A DNA stretch of 64,000 nt from Pseudorhodoferax sp. Leaf267 (GTDB taxonomy: Bacteria; Pseudomonadota; Gammaproteobacteria; Burkholderiales; Burkholderiaceae_C), in the NCBI RefSeq assembly GCF_001422405.1, contig NZ_LMMV01000026.1, positions 66,166 to 130,165 of the forward strand, read 5' to 3'. The notes under the pieces were generated by a model that saw only the letters and a program-made list of their open reading frames with translations, was not told where the DNA came from and made no database searches. Below are positions 8,522 to 16,555 of this stretch, piece by piece (position 1 is the stretch's first letter; each line of letters begins with the position of its first letter). The position numbers were made by a program, and so were the translations under genes.

Positions 8522-11448
8522 CCAAGACCTTGGTGATTGCCGAGAAGCCGTCGGTTGCGCAGGACATCGTGCGCGCGCTGACGCCGGGGGCCGGCAAGTT
8601 CGAAAAGCACGAAGACCATTTCGAGAACGACCAGTACGTGGTGACTAGCGCGGTCGGCCACCTGGTGGAGATCCAGGCGCCCGAAGAGTTCGACGTCAAG
8701 CGCGGCAAGTGGAGCTTCGCGCACCTTCCCGTGATCCCGCCGTACTTCGACCTCAAGCCCGTGGACAAGACCAAGTCGCGGCTCAACGCCGTCGTCAAGC
8801 AGGCCAAGCGCAAGGACGTCACCGCCCTCGTGAACGCCTGCGACGCGGGGCGCGAAGGCGAGCTGATCTTCCGCCTGATCGAGCAGTACGCCGGCGGTGC
8901 CAAGCCGCTGAACAAGCCCGTCAAGCGCCTGTGGCTGCAGTCCATGACGCCGCAGGCCATCCGCGATGGCTTCGGCAAGCTGCGCAGCGAGGCGCAGATG
9001 CAGGGCCTGGCCGACGCCGCGCGTTCGCGCTCCGAGGCCGACTGGCTGGTCGGCATCAACGGCACGCGGGCCATGACGGCCTTCAACTCGCGCGACGGCG
9101 GCTTCTTCTTGACCACAGTGGGCCGCGTGCAGACGCCCACGCTGTCGGTGGTGGTCGAGCGCGAAGAGCAGATCCGCAAGTTCGTGAGCCGCGACTACTG
9201 GGAAATCCATGGCGTGTTCCAGGCCGAGGCCGGCGCCTACCCGGGCAAGTACTTCGACACCAGCTGGAAGAAGGCCAACGCACCCTTGCTGGCCAACGGC
9301 GAGCCCGACCCCGAGCAGCGCGCCGACCGCGTCTGGAACGCACGCGACGCCCAGGCCATCGCCGAGGCGGCGCGCGGCAAGCGCGCCACCGTCACCGAAG
9401 AGAGCAAGCCCACCACCCAGGCTAGCGGCCTGCTGTTCGATCTGACTTCGCTGCAGCGCGAGGCCAACAGCCGCTTCGGCTTCTCGGCCAAGACCACGCT
9501 GGCACTGGCGCAAAGCCTGTACGAGCGCCACAAGGCCCTGACCTACCCGCGGACCGACTCGCGCGCGCTGCCCGAGGACTACCTGCCGGTCGTCAAGGAC
9601 ACGATGAAGATGCTGGCCGCAAGCGGCATGAAGCATCTGGCCCCGTTCGCGCAGCAGGCCATCGACGGCAACTACGTCAAGCCCAGCAAGCGCGTGTTCG
9701 ACAACGCCAAGGTGTCAGACCACTTCGCCATCATCCCCACGCTGCAGGCGCCCAGCGGCCTGTCGGACGCCGAGCAGAAGCTCTATGACTTCGTGGTGCG
9801 CCGCTTCCTGTCGGTGTTCTTCCCGAGCGCCGAGTTCCAGGTCACGACGCGCATCAGCACCGTCGAGCATGAAGCCAAGAAATACAGCTTCCGCTCCGAC
9901 GGCAAGGTGCTGGTCAAGCCGGGCTGGATGGCCATCTATGGCAAGGAAGCCACGACCGAGGACGACGAGAAGGACGGCAAGAACCTGGTGCCCGTGAAGC
10001 CTGGCGAGCTCGTGCGCGTGGAATCCGCCGACGTCAAGGCCCTGAAGACCCGGCCCCCCGCGCGCTACAGCGAAGCCACGCTGCTGGGCGCCATGGAAGG
10101 GGCAGGCAAGACCATCGACGATGACGAGCTGCGCGAGGCCATGCAGGAAAAGGGCCTGGGCACGCCCGCGACGCGTGCGGCCATCATCGAAGGCCTGCTG
10201 AACGAGAAATACATGCTGCGCGAAGGCCGCGAGCTGATCCCCACGGCCAAGGCGTTCCAGCTCATGACGCTGCTGCGCGGCCTGGGCGTGGAAGAACTCT
10301 CCAAGGCCGAGCTCACGGGTGAGTGGGAATACAAGCTGGCCCAGATGGAGAAGGGCGCGCTGAGCCGCGACGCCTTCATGCGCGAGATCGCGCAGATGAC
10401 CGAGCACATCGTCAAGAAGGCCAAGGAATACGACCGCGACACCGTGCCCGGCGACTACGCGACCCTGGCCTCGCCCTGCCCCAACTGCGGCGGCGTGGTC
10501 AAGGAGAACTACCGGCGCTACACCTGCACCGGCAAGGCTGGCGCGGCGCCGTGCGGCTTTTCGTTCGGCAAGTCGCCGGCCGGCCGCACCTTCGAGGTGG
10601 CCGAGGCCGAGGCGCTGCTGCGCGACAAGCACATCGGCCCGATCGAGGGCTTCCGCTCCAAGGCCGGCTGGCCGTTCACGTCCGAGATCGTCCTGAAGTT
10701 CAACGAGGAAGAGAACAACTGGAAGCTGGAGTTCGACTTCGGCGACGACAAGGATGCGGGCGAGACCGGTGAGATCGTGGACTTCTCGGGCCAGGCATCG
10801 CTGGGCAAGTGCCCCAAGTGCGGTGCCCCGGTGTTCGAGCACGGCGCCAACTACGTCTGCGAGAAGTCCGTGCCCACGCTGGCCCAGGCCGTGCCCACGT
10901 GCGACTTCAAGACCGGCAAGATCATCCTGCAGCAGCCCGTGGAGCGCGCCCAGGTCGAGAAGCTGCTGGCCACGGGCAAGACCGACCTCCTGGACAAGTT
11001 CGTCAGCATGCGCACGCGGCGCGCGTTCAAGGCCTTCCTGGCCTGGAACAAGGACGAGGGCAAGGTGACCTTCGAGTTCGAGCCGCGCACCAGCAAGTTC
11101 CCGCCGCGCAAGACGGCGGCCAGTGCGCCGGCCGCCAAGGCGCCGGCCAAGAAGGCTGCCACCAAGGCCGCGGCCAAGCCAGCGGTCGCGAAGAAGGCGG
11201 CCCCGCGCAAGGCAGCGGCCGGCGGCGGCCTCAAGCCCAGCGCCGCCCTGGCCGCCGTGATCGGCACCGACAACGTGCTGCGCACCGAGGCCACCAAGAA
11301 GATCTGGGACTACATCAAGGCCCAGGGCCTGCAGGACCCGGCGGACAAGCGCAGCATCAAGGCCGACGCCAAGCTGCAGGCCGTGTTCGGCAAGCCCAGC
11401 GCGACCATGTTCGAACTGGCCGGCATCCTGGGCAAGCACCTGGCCTGA
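8518..11448 (+). CDS. topB: DNA topoisomerase III with C-terminal SWIB domain
   Basis: A 976-residue type IA topoisomerase that relaxes or decatenates DNA through a 5'-phosphotyrosine intermediate. It has an N-terminal Toprim domain (KTLVIAEKPSVAQDIVR; acidic motif DAGREGE), the active-site Tyr in LTYPRTDSR (about 343), and Cys-rich zinc-finger modules near residues 654-690 and 765-800. A Lys/Ala/Pro-rich flexible stretch (about 865-900) follows, then a SWIB/MDM2-like module (about 903-976: LKPSAALAAVIG, TKKIWDYIKAQGLQDP, MFELAGIL). The protein is longer than E. coli TopB because of this tail. Start and stop are clear, and a strong terminator lies just downstream. Confidence 0.96.
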   Translation: MTKTLVIAEKPSVAQDIVRALTPGAGKFEKHEDHFENDQYVVTSAVGHLVEIQAPEEFDVKRGKWSFAHLPVIPPYFDLKPVDKTKSRLNAVVKQAKRKDVTALVNACDAGREGELIFRLIEQYAGGAKPLNKPVKRLWLQSMTPQAIRDGFGKLRSEAQMQGLADAARSRSEADWLVGINGTRAMTAFNSRDGGFFLTTVGRVQTPTLSVVVEREEQIRKFVSRDYWEIHGVFQAEAGAYPGKYFDTSWKKANAPLLANGEPDPEQRADRVWNARDAQAIAEAARGKRATVTEESKPTTQASGLLFDLTSLQREANSRFGFSAKTTLALAQSLYERHKALTYPRTDSRALPEDYLPVVKDTMKMLAASGMKHLAPFAQQAIDGNYVKPSKRVFDNAKVSDHFAIIPTLQAPSGLSDAEQKLYDFVVRRFLSVFFPSAEFQVTTRISTVEHEAKKYSFRSDGKVLVKPGWMAIYGKEATTEDDEKDGKNLVPVKPGELVRVESADVKALKTRPPARYSEATLLGAMEGAGKTIDDDELREAMQEKGLGTPATRAAIIEGLLNEKYMLREGRELIPTAKAFQLMTLLRGLGVEELSKAELTGEWEYKLAQMEKGALSRDAFMREIAQMTEHIVKKAKEYDRDTVPGDYATLASPCPNCGGVVKENYRRYTCTGKAGAAPCGFSFGKSPAGRTFEVAEAEALLRDKHIGPIEGFRSKAGWPFTSEIVLKFNEEENNWKLEFDFGDDKDAGETGEIVDFSGQASLGKCPKCGAPVFEHGANYVCEKSVPTLAQAVPTCDFKTGKIILQQPVERAQVEKLLATGKTDLLDKFVSMRTRRAFKAFLAWNKDEGKVTFEFEPRTSKFPPRKTAASAPAAKAPAKKAATKAAAKPAVAKKAAPRKAAAGGGLKPSAALAAVIGTDNVLRTEATKKIWDYIKAQGLQDPADKRSIKADAKLQAVFGKPSATMFELAGILGKHLA

Positions 11449-11460
11449 CCGGGTCACCGA

Positions 11461-11499
11461 GGCGCAGGGGCTGCAAGGCTCCTGCGCCCTTCTTTTTTT
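11461..11499 (+). terminator. Rho-independent terminator after topB
   Basis: GGCGCAGG (11461-11468) and CCTGCGCC (11481-11488) form a perfect 8-bp stem with a 12-base loop, followed by a nearly unbroken T tract (11490-11499). It lies 12 bases after the topB stop and ends that transcript before the Bug receptor gene. Confidence 0.9.
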
Positions 11500-11526
11500 G
11501 CCAAGAACAACGACTGGAGACAAGCC

Positions 11527-12516
11527 ATGCGCTTCCCGTTCGCCCGCCGCCGGCTGCTGGCCGGCATCGCGCTCGCCAGCCTCGTCACGCTCGCGCCGCT
11601 GGCCCACGCCGCCTGGCCCGACAAGCCGATCCGCCTGGTCGTGCCGTTCCCGCCCGGCCAGGCCAGCGACATCTTCGCGCGCGCGCTGGCCGAGCAGCTG
11701 GCCAAGCGCCTGGGCCAGCCCGTGGTCGTGGACAACAAGGCCGGCGCCGGCAGCAACATCGGCACCGAGATGGTGGCGCGCGCCGCGCCGGACGGCAGCA
11801 CGCTGCTGATCGCCGGCAGCGCCATGGCCGTGAACCAGACGCTGTACAAGAAGCTCGGCTACGACCCGGCCAAGGACCTGGTCGGCATCTCGCTGGTGGC
11901 CAAGGTGCCGCTGGTGTTCCTGGCCCACCCGGCCTCCGGCATCAAGACCATGGGCGAGCTCGTGGCCCAGGCCAAGGCCGCGCCGGGCCGGCTCAACTAC
12001 GCCAGCGCCGGCATCGGCGGCTCGCAGCACCTGTCGGGCGAAATGTTCAAGGCCCAGGCCGGCGTATTCATCACGCACATCCCCTACCGCGGCAGCGGCC
12101 CGGCCCAGGCCGACTTCGTGGGCAACCAGGTGCCGCTGATGGTGGACTCGGTCACGGCCGCGCTCGGCAACATCCAGGCGGGCCGCGCGTTGCCGCTGGC
12201 CGTGACCTCGGCCACGCGCTCCAGCCAGCTGCCCGACGTGCCCACGGTGCGCGAGAGCGGCATCGCGGCCCTGAAGGACTTCGAGGCCGTGGGCTGGCTG
12301 GGCCTGATGGCGCCGACCGGCACGCCTGCCGAGATCGTCGCGCGGCTCAACCACGAGGTCGTGGACATCCTGCGCAGCGAGAGCATGGTGAAGTTCATCC
12401 GTGACCGCGGCTCGGAACCGGCGCCCACCACGGGGCCGGAGTTCGATCGCTTCATCGCCAGCGAGATCCGCAAATGGGGCGTGGCGGTGAAAGCGTCGGG
12501 CGCCACGGTGGAGTGA
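11527..12516 (+). CDS. Bug/TctC-family periplasmic receptor (2 of 5)
   Basis: A 329-residue solute receptor. The signal peptide contains an RRRLL motif and ends near [10 protein letters not shown]. The cleft segments [19 protein letters not shown] and [16 protein letters not shown], and the Asp-rich second-lobe region, are typical. A GACTGGAGA ribosome-binding site is present. It stands alone after the topB terminator, with a LysR gene 82 bases downstream on the same strand. No membrane subunits are linked, and the ligand is unknown. Confidence 0.94.
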   Translation: MRFPFARRRLLAGIALASLVTLAPLAHAAWPDKPIRLVVPFPPGQASDIFARALAEQLAKRLGQPVVVDNKAGAGSNIGTEMVARAAPDGSTLLIAGSAMAVNQTLYKKLGYDPAKDLVGISLVAKVPLVFLAHPASGIKTMGELVAQAKAAPGRLNYASAGIGGSQHLSGEMFKAQAGVFITHIPYRGSGPAQADFVGNQVPLMVDSVTAALGNIQAGRALPLAVTSATRSSQLPDVPTVRESGIAALKDFEAVGWLGLMAPTGTPAEIVARLNHEVVDILRSESMVKFIRDRGSEPAPTTGPEFDRFIASEIRKWGVAVKASGATVE

Positions 12517-12598
12517 TCTCGCTCGGCGCCGCCGCTGCGTTCGGCAGCGCCGCGGCGGCGGGCCGCAGCGAGGCCGGCGCTCCGCATAATCGCGCGGC

Positions 12599-13555
12599 AT
12601 GGACAGACTCACGCAGCTGGAATCCTTCGTGGCGGTGGCGGCGCGCGGCAGCCTCACCGCCGCCGCCAAGGCCGAGGGCGTGGCGCCGGCCGTCATGGGG
12701 CGCCGGCTCGACGCACTGGAGTCGCGGCTGGGCGTGCGCCTGCTGGCGCGCACGACGCGGCGCATCACGCTCACGCACGAGGGCAGCGCCTTCCTGGAGG
12801 ACTGCCAGCGCCTGCTCGCCGACCTGGCCCAATCGGAGGCCAGCGTCAGCGCCGGGGGCGTCAAGGCGACGGGCCACCTGCGCGTGACGGCGCCGGCCGG
12901 CTTCGGCCGGCGCCATGTCGCGCCACTGGTGCCCTGGTTCCGCGAATTGCACCAGGACGTGAGCATCTCGCTGAACCTGTCCGACCGCGTGGTCGACCTG
13001 GCAGCCGAGGGCTTCGACTGCGCCGTGCGCGTGGGCGACCTGCCGGACTCCTCGCTCGTCAGCGTGCGACTGGCCGACAACCGGCGGCTGTGCGTGGCCA
13101 CGCCGCAATTCCTCAAGCGCCACGGCACGCCGCAGCGGCCGGCCGACCTGGCGCGCTTCGACTGCCTGGTGCTGTCGTCGGACGCCTCGCAGACGCGGGG
13201 CTGGGCGTTCCAGGTGCCGGCGGCCGGTGGCGGCCGCGAGCTCATCCACCTGAAGCCCGGCGGCCCGCTGGACTGTTCGGACGGCCAGGTGCTGCACGAC
13301 TGGTGCCTGGCCGGCTACGGCATCGCCTGGCGCAGCACCTGGGAGGTTGAGGCCGAGCTGGCCAGCGGCCGGCTCGTGGCCGTGCTGGAGGACTTCGCCG
13401 CCGCGCCCAGCGGCATCTACGCCGTCTTCCCGCAACGCAAGCACATGCCCTTGCGCGTGCGCCTGTGGATCGACCATCTGAAACACCACTACGGCCGGCC
13501 CGTGTTCTGGAGCGGCCAGGCCGGCACCACCACGAAGGACAAACATGCTGCTTGA
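12599..13555 (+). CDS. LysR-family transcriptional regulator (CrgA-type)
   Basis: A 318-residue regulator with an N-terminal helix-turn-helix (MDRLTQLESFVAVAARGSLT; PAVMGRRLDALESRLG) and an effector domain beginning near residue 90 (GHLRVTAPAGFGRRHVAP), the pattern of the CrgA/AaeR-like subfamily. Its 3' end overlaps the DUF2214 gene by 11 bases, which suggests co-transcription. It could regulate the preceding Bug receptor gene, but same-strand order gives no clear operator. Target and inducer are unknown. Confidence 0.93.
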   Translation: MDRLTQLESFVAVAARGSLTAAAKAEGVAPAVMGRRLDALESRLGVRLLARTTRRITLTHEGSAFLEDCQRLLADLAQSEASVSAGGVKATGHLRVTAPAGFGRRHVAPLVPWFRELHQDVSISLNLSDRVVDLAAEGFDCAVRVGDLPDSSLVSVRLADNRRLCVATPQFLKRHGTPQRPADLARFDCLVLSSDASQTRGWAFQVPAAGGGRELIHLKPGGPLDCSDGQVLHDWCLAGYGIAWRSTWEVEAELASGRLVAVLEDFAAAPSGIYAVFPQRKHMPLRVRLWIDHLKHHYGRPVFWSGQAGTTTKDKHAA

Positions 13556-13997
13556 AACCCTGCTCGCCTACGTGCACTGGCTGGCCATCTTCACGATGGT
13601 GACCTTCCTGGCCAGCGAGGCCGCACTGTGCCGCGTGGAATGGATGAACGCGCGCATCGTCGAGCGGCTGGCGCGCGTGGACATGCTCTACGGCATCGCC
13701 TCCATCGTCGTGCTGGCCACCGGGCTGGCGCGCAGCTACTGGGGCGCCAAGGGCCTGGGCTGGTACTGGACCAACCCGCTGCTGCACGGCAAGGTCACGC
13801 TGTTCGTGGTGATCGGGCTGATGTCGATCAAGCCCACGCTGACCTTCCTGCGCTGGCGCAAGGCCTTGCGGGCGAGCGGCGCGCTGCCGGCCGAGGACGA
13901 GGTGCGCCGCACGCGCAAGACCGTGATGGTGCAGGCGCACCTTGTCCCGATCGTGGCGCTGTTGGCCGTGTTCCTGGCGCGCGGCTTCGGCAAGTAG
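13545..13997 (+). CDS. DUF2214-family inner-membrane protein
   Basis: A 150-residue hydrophobic protein with about four predicted membrane helices (near residues 3-25, 45-63, 78-96 and 128-146). The opening LLETLLAYVHWLAIFTMVTF and the GLGWYWTNPLLHGKV loop match the DUF2214 family. Function is not established for the family. It overlaps the preceding LysR gene by 11 bases and ends just before a hairpin that separates it from the convergent PsiF-repeat gene. Confidence 0.82.
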   Translation: MLLETLLAYVHWLAIFTMVTFLASEAALCRVEWMNARIVERLARVDMLYGIASIVVLATGLARSYWGAKGLGWYWTNPLLHGKVTLFVVIGLMSIKPTLTFLRWRKALRASGALPAEDEVRRTRKTVMVQAHLVPIVALLAVFLARGFGK

Positions 13998-14004
13998 CAA
14001 CGCA

Positions 14005-14030
14005 AACGGCCCCTTGCGGGGCCGTTGTGT
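14005..14030. terminator. Hairpin between convergent genes, likely bidirectional terminator
   Basis: AACGGCCCC (14005-14013) and GGGGCCGTT (14018-14026) form a perfect 9-bp stem with a TTGC loop. The T tract is weak (TTGTGT) on the plus side, but As precede the stem for the minus strand. It sits between the DUF2214 gene and the PsiF-repeat gene. Confidence 0.7.
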
Positions 14031-14050
14031 CGGGGTGGGTGGCGTGCGGT

Positions 14051-14482
14051 TCAGGCCTTGTTGCAGTCCGACAGGTACTTGTTGCGCTCCTCGCCCTTCA
14101 GGCCCTTGGCTGCGGCTTCCTTGCTGCAGGCGCCCAGCTTGGAGCCCGGTTTGTCGGCCGCGGCGGCCATGCCCTTGTTGCAGTCCGACAGGTACTTGTT
14201 GCGCTCGTCGCCCTTCAGGCCCTTGGCGGCGGCCTCCTTGCTGCAGGCGCCGAGCTTGGAGCCCGACTTGGCCGGTGCGTCGGCTGCTGCGGCGGCGGGC
14301 GTGATGCCCTTGTTGCAGTCCGACAGGTACTGCTTGCGCTCATCGCCCTTGAGGCCCTTGGCGGCGGCTTCCTTGCTGCAGGCGCCCAGCTTGGAGCCGG
14401 GCTTGGCGTCGTCGGCCGCATGGGCGGTGCCCATGGACAGGGCGAAGGCGGCGGCGAGGATCAGGGAGGCGGTTTTCAACAT
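14051..14482 (-). CDS. Secreted protein with three PsiF repeats
   Basis: A 143-residue exported protein. The signal peptide (MLKTASLILAAAFALSMGTAHA) is followed by three near-identical modules of the form SKLGACSKEAAAKGLKGDER-x-x-YLSDCNK, each with two Cys residues, joined by Ala-rich linkers. The repeat is that of the phosphate-starvation-inducible PsiF family, whose molecular function is unknown. Most family members I know carry two repeats. A longer in-frame start would run into the LysR gene upstream, so the start before the signal peptide is preferred. Confidence 0.85.
   Translation of the reverse strand: MLKTASLILAAAFALSMGTAHAADDAKPGSKLGACSKEAAAKGLKGDERKQYLSDCNKGITPAAAAADAPAKSGSKLGACSKEAAAKGLKGDERNKYLSDCNKGMAAAADKPGSKLGACSKEAAAKGLKGEERNKYLSDCNKA
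14054..14146 (-). repeat. PsiF-encoding tandem DNA repeat, copy 3 (C-terminal)
   Basis: A 93-base unit, one of three direct copies inside the PsiF-repeat gene, nearly identical to those at 14171-14263 and 14306-14398. It begins GGCCTTGTTGCAGTCCGACA on the plus strand and ends in TTGGAGCC. Confidence 0.85.
14171..14263 (-). repeat. PsiF-encoding tandem DNA repeat, copy 2
   Basis: Central 93-base copy. It differs from its neighbours mainly at third codon positions, which implies recent duplication or gene conversion under protein-level constraint. Confidence 0.85.
14306..14398 (-). repeat. PsiF-encoding tandem DNA repeat, copy 1 (N-terminal)
   Basis: 93-base copy nearest the signal peptide. 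It encodes KQYLSDCNK where the other copies encode NKYLSDCNK, the main amino-acid difference among the three modules. Confidence 0.85.
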
Positions 14483-14573
14483 AGGTGTCCTTGGAATGTG
14501 TTGAACGGGGAGCATGTCGGGCGACAGCCGATGCACTCTAAACGCCGCAGCCCATGTGTGGATGACGAGTCGG

Positions 14574-15476
14574 TCACAGTTCGTTCGCGATGCGCTGCGT
14601 GAGCCGCGCCAGGATCGTGGCCATGGCCTGGTCCAGCAGCAGCGGCAGCGGCCGTGCATCGCCCTTGCGACGCAGCAGCGCGAGCGCTTGGTCCTGCGCC
14701 GGCCGGCGGATGCGACGGAACGTCACGCCGGGCCGCGCCAGCAGCACGGTGGACTGCGGCACCAGCGCATGGCCCAGGCCCGCGGCCACGAGGTCGAGCA
14801 CGCCGTGCACGGTGCTCGCCTCGTAGCGGATGCGCGGGCTGAAGCCGGCCTGCGCGCACAGGTGAATGGACTGGTCGAAGTAGGCGGGCCCGCGGTGGCG
14901 CGTGAAGCCCACGAAGTCCTGCTCGGCCAGCTTGCGCAGGTCGATGGGCGTGCGCGCCGCATCGGGCTGTGCGGGCGCGGCCAGGCAGAACGGGTCGGCC
15001 ATCTGCGCCGGCGCCACCAGCCGCGGATGGCGCGCCAGCGTGCGCGCGATGCCCGCGTCCAGGTGGCCCATCACCAGCGCCTCGGCCTGCTCGCTGCTGA
15101 TCATCTCGCGCAGCTCGATGCGCAGGCCCGGGTGCGTGGCGCGCAGCAGCCGCACCAGGTCGGGCAGCACTGTGCTGCTGGCCGAGGGCACGTAGCCCAG
15201 CGACAGCAGGCCGGCCGTGCCGTCGCCATGCAGCGTCTCCTTCAAATGGCCGGCGCGGTCCAGCAGCGCGCGGGCCTGGGGCATCAGCGCCTCGCCGGCC
15301 GCCGTGAGCCGCACGCCCTTGGGGTGGCGCACGAACAGTGGTGTGCCCATCTCGTCTTCGAGCTGGCGGATCTGCACCGACAGCGGCGGCTGCGCGATGA
15401 ACAGCTTTTCGGCCGCGCGGCTCAGGTTGCCGGTCTCGGCCACGGCGATGAAATAACGCAGGTGCCTCAGTTCCAT
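14574..15476 (-). CDS. LysR-family regulator, CatR/BenM-like
   Basis: A 300-residue regulator. The opening MELRHLRYFIAVAETGNLSR and AEKLFIAQPPLSVQIRQLE closely follow the CatM/BenM/CatR group that controls aromatic-acid catabolism. A C-terminal effector domain follows. It is divergent from the Bug receptor gene at 15589, and the 112-base gap holds a perfect ATAC-N7-GTAT site, the recognition sequence of this group. It therefore probably controls the Bug/alcohol dehydrogenase operon and itself. The start at 15476 begins the family-typical sequence; an upstream in-frame start would run through the operator. Confidence 0.93.
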   Translation of the reverse strand: MELRHLRYFIAVAETGNLSRAAEKLFIAQPPLSVQIRQLEDEMGTPLFVRHPKGVRLTAAGEALMPQARALLDRAGHLKETLHGDGTAGLLSLGYVPSASSTVLPDLVRLLRATHPGLRIELREMISSEQAEALVMGHLDAGIARTLARHPRLVAPAQMADPFCLAAPAQPDAARTPIDLRKLAEQDFVGFTRHRGPAYFDQSIHLCAQAGFSPRIRYEASTVHGVLDLVAAGLGHALVPQSTVLLARPGVTFRRIRRPAQDQALALLRRKGDARPLPLLLDQAMATILARLTQRIANEL

Positions 15477-15489
15477 GGATGCGTCTCCC

Positions 15490-15528
15490 CCATACCTCGT
15501 GAGTATGGCGACCATACGCGATCGGTGT
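15490..15528. promoter_or_regulatory. Paired LysR (CatR/BenM-type) operator, ATAC-N7-GTAT
   Basis: CCATAC (15490-15495) and GTATGG (15503-15508) form a perfect dyad containing ATAC-N7-GTAT. A second, imperfect site ATAC (15514-15517)-N7-GTGT (15525-15528) follows exactly 22 bases on. One strong site plus one weaker site two helical turns away is the classic arrangement for tetrameric CatR/BenM-type activators. It lies between the divergent LysR and Bug receptor genes. Confidence 0.75.
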
Positions 15529-15588
15529 TTGGCCTATCGCGGTGCCACCGCCAGAATCCGTGCCATCCCAACCCGGAGACATTCCCCC

Positions 15589-16548
15589 ATGAAACGACTC
15601 GTCACCTTTTTGCTCGGCTGCGGCCTGGCGCTGGCCGCCTCCGCGCAAAGCTGGCCGTCCAAGCCCGTCAAGATCGTCGTGCCCGCGCCGGCCGGCAGCT
15701 CGCTGGACTTCATCGCCCGCACGCTGGGCGACAAGCTGCGCGAGCGCTGGAAGCAGCCCATCGTGGTGGACAACAAGCCCGGTGCCGGCGGCATGCTGGG
15801 CATGGGCGTGGTGGCCAAGGCGCCTGCCGACGGCCTGACGCTGGGCATCGGCTTCAACGGCCCTATCGCGTTCGGGCCGTACATGTACAAGAAGATGAGC
15901 TATGACCCGGCGCGCGAGCTGCTGCCCATCGTGCTCACGTCCTCGCAGCCCAACGTGCTGGCCGTGCCGGCCGACAACCCGGCCAGGACGCTGCCCGAGT
16001 ACGTGGCCTGGGCCAAGCAGCAGGCAGGCAAGGTCAGCTACGCGTCGGTGGGTGCCGGCAGCTCCTCGCACCTCACGATGGAGCTGTTCCGCAACACGGC
16101 GGGGTTCGACGCGGTGCACGTGCCGTTCGCCGGCTCGCCGCCGGCCGGGCTGTCGCTGGCCTCGGGCGAGACGCATGGCTTGTTCACCGTGGCGCCCGCG
16201 CTGCTGCCGCTGATGCAGAGTGGCCGCATCCGGTTGCTGGCCGCCACCAGCCTCAAGCGCATGGAGGGCATGGCCGATGTGCCGACCGTCGCCGAGCAGG
16301 GCTACCCGGGCTTCGAGGCGCTGGCGTGGAACGGTTTGTTCACGGCCAGCGGCACGCCGCCTGAGGTCGTGGCGCGCATCAACGCTGATGTGAACGCCGT
16401 GATGCAGGATGCCGGCGTGCGCGAGGCCTTCGCCAAGCAGGGCCTCATCATCGGCGGCGGTACAGCCGACAGCTTCAAGACCTTCATCGGAGCCGAGGGC
16501 AAGAAGTGGGGCGCGATCATCCAGAAGGTCGGCATCACCGTCGACTGA
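15589..16548 (+). CDS. Bug/TctC-family periplasmic receptor (3 of 5)
   Basis: A 319-residue receptor with a clear Sec signal (MKRLVTFLLGCGLALAASAQ). The first-lobe segment is KIVVPAPAGSSLDFIARTL, where a PAGSS loop replaces the more common PGG. DNKPGAGGMLGMGVVA follows. It is the first gene of an operon with a zinc alcohol dehydrogenase (8-base gap) and a small dimeric-barrel protein, under the divergent CatR-like LysR. The linked dehydrogenase suggests its ligand is an organic compound that is oxidised after uptake; this is inference. Confidence 0.94.
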   Translation: MKRLVTFLLGCGLALAASAQSWPSKPVKIVVPAPAGSSLDFIARTLGDKLRERWKQPIVVDNKPGAGGMLGMGVVAKAPADGLTLGIGFNGPIAFGPYMYKKMSYDPARELLPIVLTSSQPNVLAVPADNPARTLPEYVAWAKQQAGKVSYASVGAGSSSHLTMELFRNTAGFDAVHVPFAGSPPAGLSLASGETHGLFTVAPALLPLMQSGRIRLLAATSLKRMEGMADVPTVAEQGYPGFEALAWNGLFTASGTPPEVVARINADVNAVMQDAGVREAFAKQGLIIGGGTADSFKTFIGAEGKKWGAIIQKVGITVD

Positions 16549-16555
16549 AACGACC

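Noticed and set aside
9715-13245. A 1176-codon open frame on the minus strand across topB and its neighbours
   Set aside because: It is antisense to several well-supported genes, has low-complexity His/Gln/Arg/Gly-rich composition typical of GC-rich shadow frames, and shows no domain.
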